A DNA stretch of 64,000 bases, from contig NC_083582.1 in assembly GCF_027579695.1 (NCBI RefSeq), forward strand, positions 4,560,378-4,624,377, written 5' to 3'. The notes below the pieces were generated by a model. That model was not told the origin of the DNA and searched no databases. It saw nothing but the letters and a program-made list of their open reading frames with translations. Below, piece by piece: positions 47,520-59,019 of the stretch. How positions within the stretch are numbered: position 1 is the stretch's first letter; every line of letters starts with the position of its first letter. The stretch is from Neoarius graeffei. Lineage: Eukaryota; Chordata; Actinopteri; Siluriformes; Ariidae. The translations under genes were made by a program, and so were the position numbers.

Positions 47520-48735
47520 TCATAAGAAAGTCCTATCTTCGATCAAACTGATCGATTTGTCCATCAGCATCTCTTCACTTTCTGCGAACGTGTACCCAAA
47601 CAAATTCATGGTGGGACCACAAATTTTCTGAACCATCTGTGCGAGCTTAAATGGCATACTAAACCTCCATTTCTCCACCTGCTGGGATGAGTTTTTCTGG
47701 GTCGAGTAGACGCCACTAGCCTTATTGGATGCTTGTGTGTTCCTCAAGATCCACTCCTTCACCTGGGCAGTGAACGGGATGCCAGTAAACTGGTACATCT
47801 CAGCTGCTTTAAGCATCGGAAACATGGCAATGTCCTCGTAGCGCACTAGCATGTATCGCCCACGCAACCATGGGGGCTGTTTGAGACCCACTTCGGCAGA
47901 CATGCGGATGTTCTCACAGTTCCCTCTGAGCTTTCTCACTTCGTTGTCATCCTCGGGAATGTCTCCACTCATGGTCCACCTCTTCCAGTGTTCATACTTG
48001 TTCGCGAAGGCCACCATGCGGGATGCTAGCATGGCTCGAGGATCCCGGACCAGCTGAATAACCTTCAAATCCAGTCGTGGATCTTCTGCTAATGATCGTA
48101 GCGTCTCCAGTTGCCGTACTCGTACAGACTTGATGGCATGGTGCTCCTTCCCCAGGCAGGACTGGGATGCTAATGTGAGGTTTAGTGGACCGCAGCGCCG
48201 GTTACGGCAATGGTAAGGCTCATAGCCCTTCTTCACAAATGGTGTGCAGACAGGATCGTTGCACAATGACTGGCTGGACTCGCGACGAAATAGTCCTGTC
48301 GTGATATGGTCCTTTGGTGGTGGCTCAATGAAACTCTCCAGCAGGGTGAAGTCACACAAGAAGAGCTGACGGAGAACGTCACGATAAGCCTTTGTCAAAG
48401 CTGTACCATTGGTCCCTCCGCCCTCCAGAGTTAGCATGCGCTCCACGTGCCAAAGAGGCTCAAACAGGTAGAACATGTTGGCGCCATGCTGGTTAAAAAA
48501 CTCGCCCACAAACGAGGAACCTGTACGCGTTGTGGCCAAGAGGAGTATGTGTTTCCCGCCTTTGCTGGACTCGGTGATGTTCTCCAGATGCCATTTTACT
48601 TCCAGATAGGATGAGAAGTCAAGCTCAGACAGGACCGGAGCACTGGTACCATTTTGTCGGAGAGGTGACCAAGACGATCCGCTGGTCTGGAGTGGAGTCT
48701 GAGGTGTCTGCTTCAGAGAGAGCTTATCCGAGACC
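47520..48735 (-). CDS. chst3: Carbohydrate sulfotransferase 3 (chondroitin 6-O-sulfotransferase), terminal exon
   Basis: This exon encodes about 404 residues and the stop. It holds the lumenal sulfotransferase domain, which transfers sulfate from PAPS to C6 of GalNAc in chondroitin in the Golgi (family knowledge). In the joined protein the 5'-phosphosulfate loop TTRTGSSF lies at about 95-102 and the 3'-phosphate loop [11 protein letters not shown] at about 256-266. The segments [28 protein letters not shown] and YSTQKNSS are strongly CHST3-like. The reading frame is open well upstream of an internal TTG at 48539, back to a pyrimidine-tract acceptor ending AG at 48737-48736. The first base completes a split lysine codon, followed by VSDKL, as in vertebrate CHST3 just after the membrane anchor. 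The stem contains an NIT sequon. The stop is TGA at 47522-47520. There are no frameshifts, so the gene looks functional. A chst3a versus chst3b assignment cannot be made by eye. Confidence 0.93.
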
Positions 48736-49628
48736 CTTACAAGAAAAAAAAAAAATCACAAGGTGGTACATCAGAGAAACTATTTTTGTCATCAACAACC
48801 TCAGCCAATTTTTAAAGAAGAGAAAACATTATTGCTTGCTTGGCCTCATTTATGATTCATTCGTAAAGTTGGGTGTAAATGTTTTCATAGGCTAACCTTA
48901 AATAGAACGGATAAAAGTTTCAGTGATTTTCTTTGTACTCAATGTGTGTATGTATGTTGATAAATGTCATAAAAATCTTCTAGTGTACTGTAGTGCTCAA
49001 TCTTCCAGTAACGCAGCTCAGCCACTGCAGCAAGTCGGCTAACACAGACGCACACTAACCCTTCCTCCGTTAATAGGGTGCTTTTACTTTTGTGTGATCT
49101 TTATATAAAATCATGTAACTCATCAACATTTATACGAATTAAAGCTGACCGGTCGAAGTTCACGTTAATGAGTCTCAATATACTTACTGTAAATGTACAC
49201 ACATTCAGCAGTGTGGGATTTGTGTGTATCATGCAAATGCTCCTGTGAATAATGTACAAATAAATATGTTTGTATCTGGTTTAATAAATGAGGAATATTC
49301 TCATTAGAATTTCTACAATTTTTTAGAAAAAGATCCAGAAAGCTAGGAATGGGAATAGAACTTATGAACCTGTAGCTAGATCACCAAATTAATCACAGCT
49401 TCGTTTATGACTGCATCATAGCGTAAAGTCATTTCAGCATTGTTACAGGCTTTATATGACATTTTATATTTATATTCACACTTGTTTTCACTGAGTGTTT
49501 TCTGTTGATGTCTGATTGCGATAGTGATTGGATGCAGACGGCAAAACATTACATTCTGCAACAGCATTTATATCATGTAAAGCAGCTTAAAACAAAATGT
49601 TATACTTAAGAGCTCCATACTTAAGTGT

Positions 49629-50410
49629 AACCTGATTTTTGATGGCTTGACTCTATGAAGTACTGTATGTACATCTGTCTGTGTACTACCACAGGGAACC
49701 CACTCATAAGTGCAAGGCAGTGTACCTCATAAACACCTGACCACCAGACAATGAAATTTGTCTCTATTTCCATAAGATAGATGGGTTTTTATCCAGCGCT
49801 TACTTTTAATTTGCTTTAAAAAAAAAAAACATAGGATTATTTACGAACACATTTTACAGAAAATATTTATGACAGTTTCATATAAAACGAGTTAAAACAG
49901 TTTCATTAGTCCACTCACTTGTTGGACAGTTGACAGTTTGTGTTGTGTAAGGATGATAGACAGATGTAATCGCAGGAAGAGTTTTATTGAAAACACGCGA
50001 GCAAACAGATTCAAAACAAGTGGAAAACCAGGCAATGGTGGAGTGAGACACAGACAGGATATCAGAGGGATACAATACTTACAGTCCAAACACACAAACA
50101 GGGTAAAAACCAGAAAAGTGACACAAAATACAAGGCTTTCACAAAGTCTGTGTGTTACTCAGAGTCCTTATATAAATGTCTGTGCTGTGATTGAGCTCTA
50201 ATCAGGAACAGGTGCATGGGGATTAGTCCTAATGATACTATGCACGTGTTGCGGTCTGCGGCTGTGTGAAAAACATGACATGACAATTAATTGGTTCATT
50301 CATGGTGCTGTAATATTCTATTCAGGGTGATTTCGTGCCCTTGGAAATATTTTGCTCATAAACTCATCAGGAGCTCCGCTTTCAGGCAGTGAATAAATAA
50401 ATATCTATAT
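49629..50410 (+). repeat. Repeat block with LTR-like core, copy 2, in chst3 intron
   Basis: Colinear with copy 1 in the same orientation, 9.8 kb away. The open frames over it on both strands are shared with copy 1 and show no domain. Confidence 0.65.
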
Positions 50411-50590
50411 TACAGCACTAGTTTAATTAATTGCTCTTTACATGTACTTTATACAGGATTTACATCTTGACCTCTTGCTGCATGGGACATTTTTTTTTTC
50501 CTCAAAATTTAATTAGAATTTTGTTTCCCAAAATGTAAACAAACTAGCAGCTTAAACGTAAACCACTGTGCCCCTGACCAGGCACTTACT

Positions 50591-51247
50591 CAAGGACGGA
50601 TCCAGCCCAAGAATCTGACAGATGCACATTTGCTGTAATATTTTCATTAATTTTAACAGCTTGCCATTGATTTTCAGAGGGAAGTAGAGCACACTGAGCC
50701 CTTTCCGAAGAGGGCAGCTACGGCCTACTATGAACACAACTCGGCCCGCTGTTCAACCCCAAAGCCCGGCTCACCAAAAACTTTAATATGAGCCCTAGCT
50801 CCAGCCACGTGTGCACGCAGGGATTTAAAAATTCATAACTTGGCCACCAAAAGTCCAAACCCTGCCAAACTTTACAGGCACTTCCCTCTCCCTGAGACCT
50901 TTTGAAACAACCCAGGCACTGCCCACTACAACTGCAGTTCAGCCAGTTATTCACGGTGAATTTTGACCTCTTTCTGGAGCATTTTATTGGTTTGACCTGG
51001 ATCCTTTGTCTCAGGTCAGGCTATACACAGCATTGTGAGAATACAGGTAAATTAGATCAGGTAAGCATTACCGCGTACCACAGGTGGTCGGATCCTGTAC
51101 CATTGGTCTGTTGATTGATCGTGGTTATAGCCCATGTAGCCGGCTAGTGGTAAAGTAAACAAACGCCCCGTGACCGATGCTAAGTGGTGCACATATATTT
51201 CTGACTGATGCATGTGCAGTGGTTGCATCGCTCTGGATCCGTCCCTG
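50591..51247. mobile_element. hAT-like MITE in chst3 intron
   Basis: The ends CA(A/G)GGACGGATCCAG are in inverted orientation. The flanks ACTTACT and ACTCACT resemble an imperfect 7-8 bp target duplication. No coding sequence recognised. Confidence 0.55.
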
Positions 51248-51417
51248 ACTCACTAAGAATGAAACGATGAATGTTTGAAATTCATCACACAGCTCCTCAT
51301 GTTCATGTTATGAATTTAATCTTTGTTTGTTCTCTGAGCTGTATATCTGACTGATCTGAACATTCACTCTTCCTCATGAAAATGGAATCATCACTTTTTT
51401 TTCCTTTTGGGTCCCAT

Positions 51418-52001
51418 TGTCAGAAATGGCAAGCTGAAGTGAAATGAGGACCCAAGAGCAGACTCAAGACAGGCAGTGTACAAAAAGAAACTTCTTTAAT
51501 GAAGTACAGGGGAGAGGTACAATAGGCCTCAGGCAAAAATCAGTGGTCAAAGAACGGGCCAAGGAGGTCAAAAACACAGAAGAGCAGGCAGGCATGGTCA
51601 GGGACAAAAACATCTTCACAAAAACTGAAGAAAACAGGGACAAGGGAAACCCAGGCAAAGGAAGCAAAAACACAATCCAAAGGAACAGGCAGGGGCAAAA
51701 ACTAGACAAAAAAAACCCCACAGAACGATACAGGCAGGGGAAATTGAGAAGTCACAATACCAAAGGGCTGTAGCAAGGCAAGGAAAGTCTGCAAGAGACA
51801 GTCTAGCAACTGGAGTAGCTCCAAACAGCTCTTAAGAAGGCCCTGGCTGATGGGAGAGGAGTGGTAGCAGGTGTGGGAGTGCCGCTTCTGGGAAAAGGGC
51901 CAACAGCAGGGCAGGACTGAATTCCTGCCCCGGATCCGGCCTGGAGCCGGTGTGGAAGTCCCACAAACTCAGGCATGGATGGACTGGACCGGACTGTGAC
52001 A
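51418..52001 (-). repeat. 3' LTR of the Gypsy element
   Basis: This 584-bp copy is nearly colinear with 56266-56876. It is preceded in element sense by a purine-rich tract. Its outer edge abuts the CCCAT target duplication. Confidence 0.9.
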
Positions 52002-52014
52002 GTAGCCCCCCTTC
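52002..52014 (-). other. Polypurine tract of the Gypsy element
   Basis: Read on the minus strand, GAAGGGGGGCTAC lies directly against the 3' LTR start TGTCAC. That is the expected place and composition for the plus-strand primer of a Gypsy element. Confidence 0.75.
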
Positions 52015-53341
52015 AACAGGCGCCTCCAGGTGCCTTAGGAAGTGCCTCAGGGTGTTGTTGGTGGAAGTCCGTGATGAGGGTGGGATCCATGATGAACCTG
52101 GCAGGAACCCAGCTCCTCTCCTCAGGACCATGCCCCTCCCAATCAACCAAGTACTTGAGTTCTCTGCCTTGGCGTCATACCTTCAGCAACCTCCTTACTG
52201 TGAAGACCTCACCACCATCTATGAACCTGGGAGGAGGAAGGGGTTTGGAGGGTGGTTATAGAGAACTGGAGACAAAGGGTTTGACTTGGGAGACATGGAA
52301 AATTGGGTGAATACGGCGTATGGTTGCAGGCAGAGACAGTCTTACAGAGCAGGGATTAATTACCTTGGAGACGGGGAAGGGCCTTATGAACCTGGGAGTC
52401 AATTTGTGGGAGACCATCTTGAGGGGCAGGTGGCGAGTGGAGAGCATTATCTGCTGCCCCACCTGATAGATGGGAGCTGCCGAGTGGTGTTTGTCGGCTT
52501 GCTCTTTAAACATCTTGACTGAACGTAGGAGCTTTTTCCTGGTCAATGCCCATGTTCTCCTGCAGCAGCACACAAACACCTGGGCAGAGGGCACGGCAAC
52601 TTCTTGGATGGGGAAGAGTGGTGGCTGGTAACCCAGAGAGCACTGGAAGGGGGAAAGACCTGTAGCAGACATGGGTAAGGAGTTGTGAGCATACTCTATC
52701 CAAGGAAGGGTCTTGCTCCAGGAGGTGGCATCCTTGGACACCATGCACCTGAGGGCTACTTCCAGCTCTTGGATGGCCCGTTCCATCTGTCCATTGGTCT
52801 GAGGGTGGAAACCTGAAGACAGACTGTGAGAAGCACCAATGAGTTTACAGAAAGCTTTCCAGAATAGGGCAGAGAACTGGGGTCCGCGGCCTGACACGAT
52901 GTCTGAGGGGAGTCCATGTAGACAAAAAACGTGGAGTATCAGCAATTCAGTGGTCTCTTTGACGGTGGGAAGCTTGGGCAGAGGGATAAAATGAACAGTT
53001 TTAGAAAAACGGTCGACAACAGTGAGGATACAAGTATTGCCACCTGAATTAGGGAGTCCTGTGATGAAGTCCAGGGCTATGTGTGACTAGGGCTGGTGGG
53101 GAACAGGAAGGGATCTCAGCAGGCCAGCAGGGGGTCTGTTGCCAGTCTTGTTCCTGGCGCAAATGTCGCAAGCTGCCACAAACCTCTGGACGTCCTCCTT
53201 GATGGATGGCCACCAAAAACATTGTCGGATGAGTGCCAGAATCTGGGCTGCTCCTGGGTGGCACACCATTCTGGAACCATGACCCCACTGCAACACCTGT
53301 ACCCGCACAAACAGGAACAAAAAGATGGTTAGGAGGTACAT
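52010..53341 (-). pseudogene. Gypsy integrase with C-terminal chromodomain
   Basis: The HHCC zinc finger lies at about 53290-53160 ([19 protein letters not shown]). The core follows, with DRF, GFHPQTNGQMER and the catalytic-Glu helix in the frame from 52945. That frame stops at 52256. Beyond the stop the minus strand reads RFIDGGEVFTVRRLLKV, a TGA, then [16 protein letters not shown], which is a chromodomain. The domain was followed by the terminal stretch up to the polypurine tract. Confidence 0.85.
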
Positions 53342-54237
53342 TACTGGGCCCTGGGTCCTGCTTATGGGCCTTCTGGACCAGGGTTTCCACCTCTAATAGA
53401 GCGGCCCCCACCAGGCACCATGGAGGAAGGATGGTCTCAGGGGAGGTCAATTCCTCCTGGAAGGGAGAGAACATTCTAGACAAGGCATCAGGCTTACCAT
53501 TCTTAGAGCCTGGGCAGAAGGAAAGTGTGAACTTGAAGCGAGAAAAGAAGAGAGACCATCGGGCCTGGCGAGAATTGAGATGCTTGGCAGTCCTGAGGTA
53601 TTCGAGGTTCTTGTGATCTGTCCATACGATGAAGGGAAGGTCTGACTCCTCCAACCAATGTCTCCATTCTTCCAAGGCCAGTTTCACAGCCAATAGTTCT
53701 CTATTGCCAACATCATAGTTTCTCTCAGAGGAGGAAAGTCGACAAGAGAAGAAGGAGCAAGGATGAAGCTTGTTGTCACTAGTCGATCTTTGGGACAATA
53801 TGGCTCCAACCCCTGACTCTGAAGCATCGACCTCAACCACGAACTGCTGTGACGGATCTGGAATGGTGAGTATGGGTGCTAATGTGAGCCTTTGTTTGAG
53901 CTCGGAGAATGCCTTCTTGGCCCCTTCTCCCCAGCTGAAAGGGACCTTGGTGGAAGTTAGAGCCGTGAGGGGCCCAGCTACCATACTAAAGTTCCTGATG
54001 AATCGCCTGTAGAAATTTGCAAACCCAAGAAACCGCTGGAGTTCTCACCGAGAGGATGGGGTGGGACAGTCAGCAACTGCCTTGAGTTTCAGGGGGTCTA
54101 TCTGAATCTGTGCGGGGGAGATAATGAAGCCCAGAAAGGAGACAGAGCTTCTATGGAACTCACATTTTTCAGCCTTAACAAAAAGTTTATTTTCAAAGAA
54201 TCATTGAAGGCCCTGCCTGACATGGATGCAGTGTTCA
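53290..54237 (-). pseudogene. Gypsy RT connection and RNase H
   Basis: A 311-codon frame from 53984 holds the connection sequence ([16 protein letters not shown]) and RNase H ([46 protein letters not shown]). The chain then shifts frame near 53290, before the integrase zinc finger. The stretch 54237-53985 is RT thumb with at least one stop. Confidence 0.85.
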
Positions 54238-54852
54238 TCAAGGGAGCGGGGGGGAAAAAAAAAAAAATAATAATATATATATATCGTCCAGATAAACAAA
54301 AACAAAAAGGTTAAGGTAGTCCCTCAGGACATTAATGAGGGCCTGGAAAACTGTGGGAGCGTTAGTCAGGCTGAACGGGACCACAAGATATTCATAGTAG
54401 CCCATGGGGGTGTTGAATGCCGTCTTCCATTTGTCCCCTTCCCTGATCCTCACGAGGTGGTAAGCATTGTGCAGGTCTAGCTTGGTGAAAATCTGGGCTC
54501 CCTGGAGTAACTCAAAGGCCGTAGTCATGAGAGGTAGGTGGTAACAGTTCTTGAAGAAGTCATTTAGCCCCCGATAATCAATGCAAGGGCGCAAGGATTT
54601 GTCCTCCTCCACAAATAAGAATCTTGCCCCTGCAGGAGAAAAGGATGGACGAATAATTCCAGGTGCTAAGGACTCGGTGATGCACTTGTCCATGGCTTGC
54701 CTTTCAGAGGGAGAGAGAAAGTAAAGTCGCCCCTTGGGTGGTGCAGTGCCGGGGAGAAGGTCAATTCCACAGTCATAGGGCCTATGGGGAGGAAGGGAAA
54801 CAGCTTGAGACTTGCTGAACACAGGTTTTAGGTCATTATACTTGGGAGGCAC
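54238..54852 (-). pseudogene. Gypsy reverse transcriptase (broken at the catalytic region's 3' side)
   Basis: The order of motifs is [41 protein letters not shown] and the catalytic VYLDDI. Just after YLDD a T/AT-rich indel (about 54250-54285) shifts the frame. The thumb continues downstream in another frame ([20 protein letters not shown]) with a further in-frame TGA. Confidence 0.88.
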
Positions 54853-55188
54853 ATTAGAGAGGTCAGGATATTCACCAATGGTGGGCTAGAGCAGCTCGGC
54901 ATGAGGGAGGGCAGATCTCAGGCATGACAATAAACAGAACTGACTCAATCCTAAAATGGTGTTGTTAGTCCAGTTGACATGGGGGTTATGTAGAGTTAGC
55001 CAGGGCAGACCAAGAACTATGGGCACATGGGAATTGCTCATGATGAAAAACTGGATGGATTCAGAATGGTTGCCCGAAATTCTTAAGGTGACCGGGGATG
55101 TTTTATGGGTGATGGTGGTCAGACCAGTACCGTTAAGGGTCAGGACAGTGAGGGACAGGTTAAGAGCCAGTAGTGGAATCCCCAGGCA

Positions 55189-55440
55189 CTAGGCGGTGGT
55201 CGAGCAGATGAGGTTTCTGTCAACCCCTGAATCAATGAGTGCCTGGAGGTCATGGGGCTGATTGCCATGGATGATGACCACTGGGAGTAGCAGTTGATCG
55301 GTAGGGGGCTGATTCTGGACATTGCCCACCAGGGCCCCTAAACTCACTGGTGGGCTCTTCCTTTTAAAGGTCAGGACTGGCAGAAATGCCCCAGCTGTCC
55401 ACAATAAAAACATGTCCTCATATCCTGACAGCACTGTCAT
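55189..55440 (-). pseudogene. Gypsy nucleocapsid-protease region (broken)
   Basis: The frame contains a decayed zinc-knuckle-like segment and then LQALIDSGVDRNLI, the DSG active-site context of retrotransposon aspartic proteases. It lies between gag and RT as expected and ends at a stop. Confidence 0.7.
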
Positions 55441-55465
55441 TCCTCAGGTGAGATGTGGACTTGGT

Positions 55466-56249
55466 CTACCTGCATTGGCTCAGTGGAAGGGATGGGAGAC
55501 TGAGGGGGAGCAAGACTAGTCCGAGTTCTTTCACCCGCTGTCCGATCCGGGAGTCAATGCAGCTGGTGAGGTCCATGAGACCGGGGAGATCAGGTGGCAG
55601 TTCTTGTGAGACCAGTTCATCCTTGATGGAGTCTGACAGCCTGTTCAAAAATGCGTCAAACAAGACACTCATTCCAGCCACACAATGCCGCCAAAGTGTG
55701 AAACTCAATCGCATAATCAAACATGGACCTGGCACCCTGCCACAGTCCCATGATTTCTCTTGCTGCCTCTCTACCAGACAGACAGCAATCAAAGGTTCAC
55801 CTCATTTCCTCTGTGAAATTCTTGAAGCTGGTGCAGCATAGCACATTGGCGTCCCACATAGCTGTTCCCCACTCCCCAGCTTTGCCAGTGAGGAGAGTGA
55901 TGGTGTAGACCACTCAGGAACACTGTGTGGGGAAGGCCAGTGGTTGGAGCTCAAGGGCTAGCAAGCATTGAGATAAGAACGATCGGCAAGTACCTGGTTC
56001 TCCGTCGTATGGCTGTGGGACGGGAAGTCTCGGCTCCCTGAAGAGGGCTGGAGCAGAGGTAGGCGGAGGGGGTTGTGTGGGAGCAGACGTTACTTGAAGC
56101 TGTTGTAGCTGAGTGGCAAGAAGATTAAGAGTGTTAGAGATGGTGACAAGGTTTTGGTTCACCTGTTGGATGTCCTGTTGGTGGGTCCCAAGGAGAGCGC
56201 CCTGCTTTTGCACTGCTGCTCTTAGCTGGGCGAAATCTGCTGGTTCCAT
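55466..56249 (-). pseudogene. Gypsy gag (broken)
   Basis: The ATG at 56249 starts MEPADFAQLRAAV, a Sushi-type Gag N-terminus with a Gln-rich coiled-coil-like stretch (about residues 15-50), a Pro-rich linker and a PYDGEPGTCRSFLSQC capsid start. An in-frame TGA stops it after 111 residues (55914). The capsid-like sequence continues in another frame at 55792-55466 (FDAFLNRLSDSIKDEL, LMDLTSCIDSRIG). Gag therefore cannot be made intact. Confidence 0.8.
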
Positions 56250-56253
56250 GCTG

Positions 56254-56263
56254 GCCAGACTGT
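56254..56263 (-). other. Candidate self-priming primer-binding site
   Basis: Two bases inside the 5' LTR end the minus strand reads ACAGTCTGGC. The same 10-mer, with one mismatch in each LTR copy, lies near the expected transcription start (56673-56682 and 51798-51807). No obvious TGG-type tRNA-primer site begins at the LTR edge, and the gag ATG follows only 16 bases after the LTR. This fits Tf1/sushi self-priming rather than tRNA priming. Confidence 0.55.
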
Positions 56264-56265
56264 GC

Positions 56266-56876
56266 TGTCAGAAATGGCAAGCTGAGGTGAAGTGAGGACC
56301 CAAGAGCAAAAAAAACTTTTGTACAAAAAGAAACTTCTTTAATGAAGTACAGAGCAGAGGTACAATAGGGCTCAGGCAAAAATCAGTGGTCAAAGAACAT
56401 TTGGCCAAGAGGTCAAAAACACAGAAGAGCAGGCAGGCATGGTCAGGGACAAAAACAGGACAGAAAAATCTTCACAAAAACTGAAGAAAACAGGGACAAG
56501 GGAAACCCAGGTAAAGGAAGCAAAAAACACAATCCAAAGGAACAGGCAGGTACAACAGGAGCAAAAACTGGACAGAAAACTAGACAAAAAAAACATGTAA
56601 CAATACAGGCAGGGGGAATCAAGAAGTCACAATACCAAAGGGCTGTAGTGAAGCAAGGAAAGTCTGCAAGAGACGGTCTGGCAACTGGAGTAGCTCCAAA
56701 CAGCTCTTAAGAAGGCCCTGGCTGATGGGAGAGGAGTGGTAGCAGGTGTGGGAGTGCCGCTTCCGGGAAAATGGCCGACAGCAGGGCAGGACTGAATTCC
56801 TGTCCCGGATCCAGCCTGGAACTGGCATGGAAGTCCCACAAACTCAGGCATGGATGGACTGGACCGGACTGTGACA
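56266..56876 (-). repeat. 5' LTR of the Gypsy element
   Basis: This 611-bp copy is the upstream LTR in element sense. It contains a TTAAG TATA-like motif at 56706-56711. About 25 bases downstream lies the sequence whose transcript 5' end would pair with the primer-binding site. It differs from the partner LTR by substitutions and small indels, for example an A-rich change near 56310. Confidence 0.9.
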
Positions 56877-57974
56877 CCCATATAATCCCATTCCTGATGA
56901 AGGCCTCTAGTCTCAACCACATGCCCTCGGAACTTTTCTGCATACCTGCAAACTCGTCAGAGAAAAAAAGGTGACAGTGTCCGGGGGTGCGGATAATGGT
57001 GACGCCGACGCCGACACTGAACTCAAGTAAGTGTTAAGAAATAAGAAAACAATAAAAGAACCAAAACACAAATTATATTATACTGAAAAACATTTATTTT
57101 TTCCTTCTCTAGCCTGGACAAGGGCTTCACAAACACTCTTACGCACGCAAACACCATGGAGGGAAACTGAAAAACACTATTTTTCAGTATGTTTTGCATG
57201 AATAATGAAAATGAATGAATACTGATGCACGAGTTTTAAAGATCATAGGATGAATCGCAGCTCCCTGTGCGTCTGTTTTGCAACAATGAGACTGTTGCGC
57301 AACATTTTATGTAATCTTGCAATGTTTTACTATCAGTGCGCGATTTATCAGCTTCAATTTGCCACGCTTTGTCACTAGTATATAAACTCTGTATAGTCAG
57401 CTGCTTCAGACCACCACTGACCATGGATGCTGCTGCACCAATACCTCCTCGCCGTCTATTGGGATTGCTGAATGTCCGAGTACAACTCCAAGAACTCCAG
57501 CGAATACGTTTGGGCGTGCTGGCATTACTTATCCGTCGTCGACTCTAACCTGACTCGTACGTGCGCTCGTACCATGGATTCGTTAATTGCACGAGCGCCG
57601 CGCGTTCAATCGTCCAATTACCAGATGATTCGCGCCACCCTATCGCACTATCTTACAACACCTGCTTTCATTGTACAACAGTCGCAAGATATATCGCAAG
57701 ATTTCATGCTTTTGCATTGCACAACGGTCGCTTTAGACGTGCAGGTTTTGCACGACTACTTTTTCATATGTGATTATTTCGGCAACAGTTAACGATCAAT
57801 ATGAAAATGTATCGGTCGCACGAATGTTTGGTCGCTTCTGATCGTGATCCAATTGTGAAACATGCTTTAGCAAACAAATATCTGTTGTTTTAGCTCCAAA
57901 AAGGCTGACTTACCTTCAATTACCATCAGAGTTTCCACATTAGGTTCAGGGGTCTCTTAACAAGCGCGAACATA

Positions 57975-59019
57975 CGCTACGTTCACACTGCAAGGTTTAA
58001 TGCTCAATTCCGATTTTTTTGTGAAATCCGATTTTTTTGTGAGGTCGTTCACATTAACAAATATATGCGACTTGTATGTGATCCTCAGTATGAACGAAAA
58101 GCGACCTAAAAGTGTTCCGCATGCGCATTGCAGGATACGACGACGTCACACGCAGTGAGCATGGCCAGTGTTTACGGAAGTAAAACCGCCCGGTTGCGGT
58201 ATGACTCATCCAATCTAGCTTGAATAGCTGCATCCCCCCAAATGGAAATCAGCTCCCTAACCTCTGCGTCCTTCCATTGAGAAGATTCAGAACCTTCACA
58301 GCCCGAAGCGTCCCTCGCATTGATGTCATGCGCAGGGGCGCAGATACGTTTTTTGAACTGGGGGGGACAAAAAACTGGGGGGGACAAAGCTGCCAGCAAA
58401 CCAACCCCAACCCCGATATGCCTGTCAAACTTGTTGTTAGTAACCATAGCAACCAAGCTCGAGCTCGCAACCTGTGCAGTCTGCGCAGCTCAACCAACCG
58501 AATATCAGTCTTTGTCTTATGTGAGTTGTTGCAACTATGTATACACTGCCGTGCACCTCAATAAACCGAATGGTAATTAGTCTTTTGATTTTTCCGTGAG
58601 GTTTGCCTTATGCAAAGAAAGACAGCATAGACGTTTTTTCCTCCCTATAAGTGGGGGGGACCGAATGAGGTGAATTTAAATATGACTCGTCCCACCCTCT
58701 ATCTGCGCCCGTGATTATGCGCCATGTTGTTGTAACTTTTTTGAGAGACCCGCCGCCTACTTCAGCGCAGAATAGTGACGTTTGTGGCTTGTTGATGACG
58801 TGTAAGTCGGATGAATGCGACCTGGCGGTTCAGACTGAAGTCGCATATGAAAAGAGCGGATAGGAATCGGAATTAGCACCACATATCCAAACGGCCTGGG
58901 TCGGATTTGAAAAAATCGGATCTGTGTCGTTCATATTGTCAATAAAAGATCGGATACAGGTCACATATGGGCGAAAAGATCGGATTTGAGTCACTTCAGC
59001 CTGCAGTGTGAATGTAGTG
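57975..59019. mobile_element. Harbinger-like MITE with Myb/SANT coding remnant, nested
   Basis: The inverted ends are C(G/A)CTAC(G/A)TTCACACTGCA, with many GATCGGAT/ATCCGAT subterminal motifs. ATA flanks both ends (3-bp TSD). Inside on the minus strand, about 58285-58172, the frame reads WKDAEVRELISIWGDAAIQ, a Myb/SANT-type helix pattern. PIF/Harbinger elements use 3-bp TSDs and carry a Myb-like gene, hence the assignment, which is inference. Confidence 0.65.
58334..58712. mobile_element. Short MITE nested in the Harbinger-like element
   Basis: The ends are AGGGGCGCAGATA and TATCTGCGCCCG, with similar flanks TCATGCGC and TTATGCGC. It carries two copies of an ACTGGGGGGGACAAA segment near its left end. 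It interrupts the Myb/SANT-containing element and so is the youngest of the three layers. Confidence 0.55.

Larger units (their letters stand above)
51418..56876 (-). mobile_element. Gypsy LTR retrotransposon with chromodomain (Sushi/Tf1-type), 5-bp TSD CCCAT
   Basis: Two long direct repeats flank gag-pol-like sequence on the minus strand. The element starts TGTCAC and ends CTGACA in its own orientation, so the termini are TG...CA. The 5 bases at 51413-51417 and at 56877-56881 are both CCCAT, a perfect target duplication. The pol order is protease, RT, RNase H, integrase, then a chromodomain, which marks a vertebrate chromovirus. Every coding block carries stops or frameshifts, so this copy is coding-dead, but it is structurally complete. 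It lies in the large chst3 intron in the gene's own sense. Confidence 0.93.

Noticed and set aside
47520..48539. A 339-residue sulfotransferase starting at TTG 48539
   Set aside because: The frame stays open 65 codons upstream to a splice acceptor, and the true start is in a separate exon at 59630.
58320..58580. 86-codon frame
   Set aside because: It spans the nested MITE boundary and has no domain.
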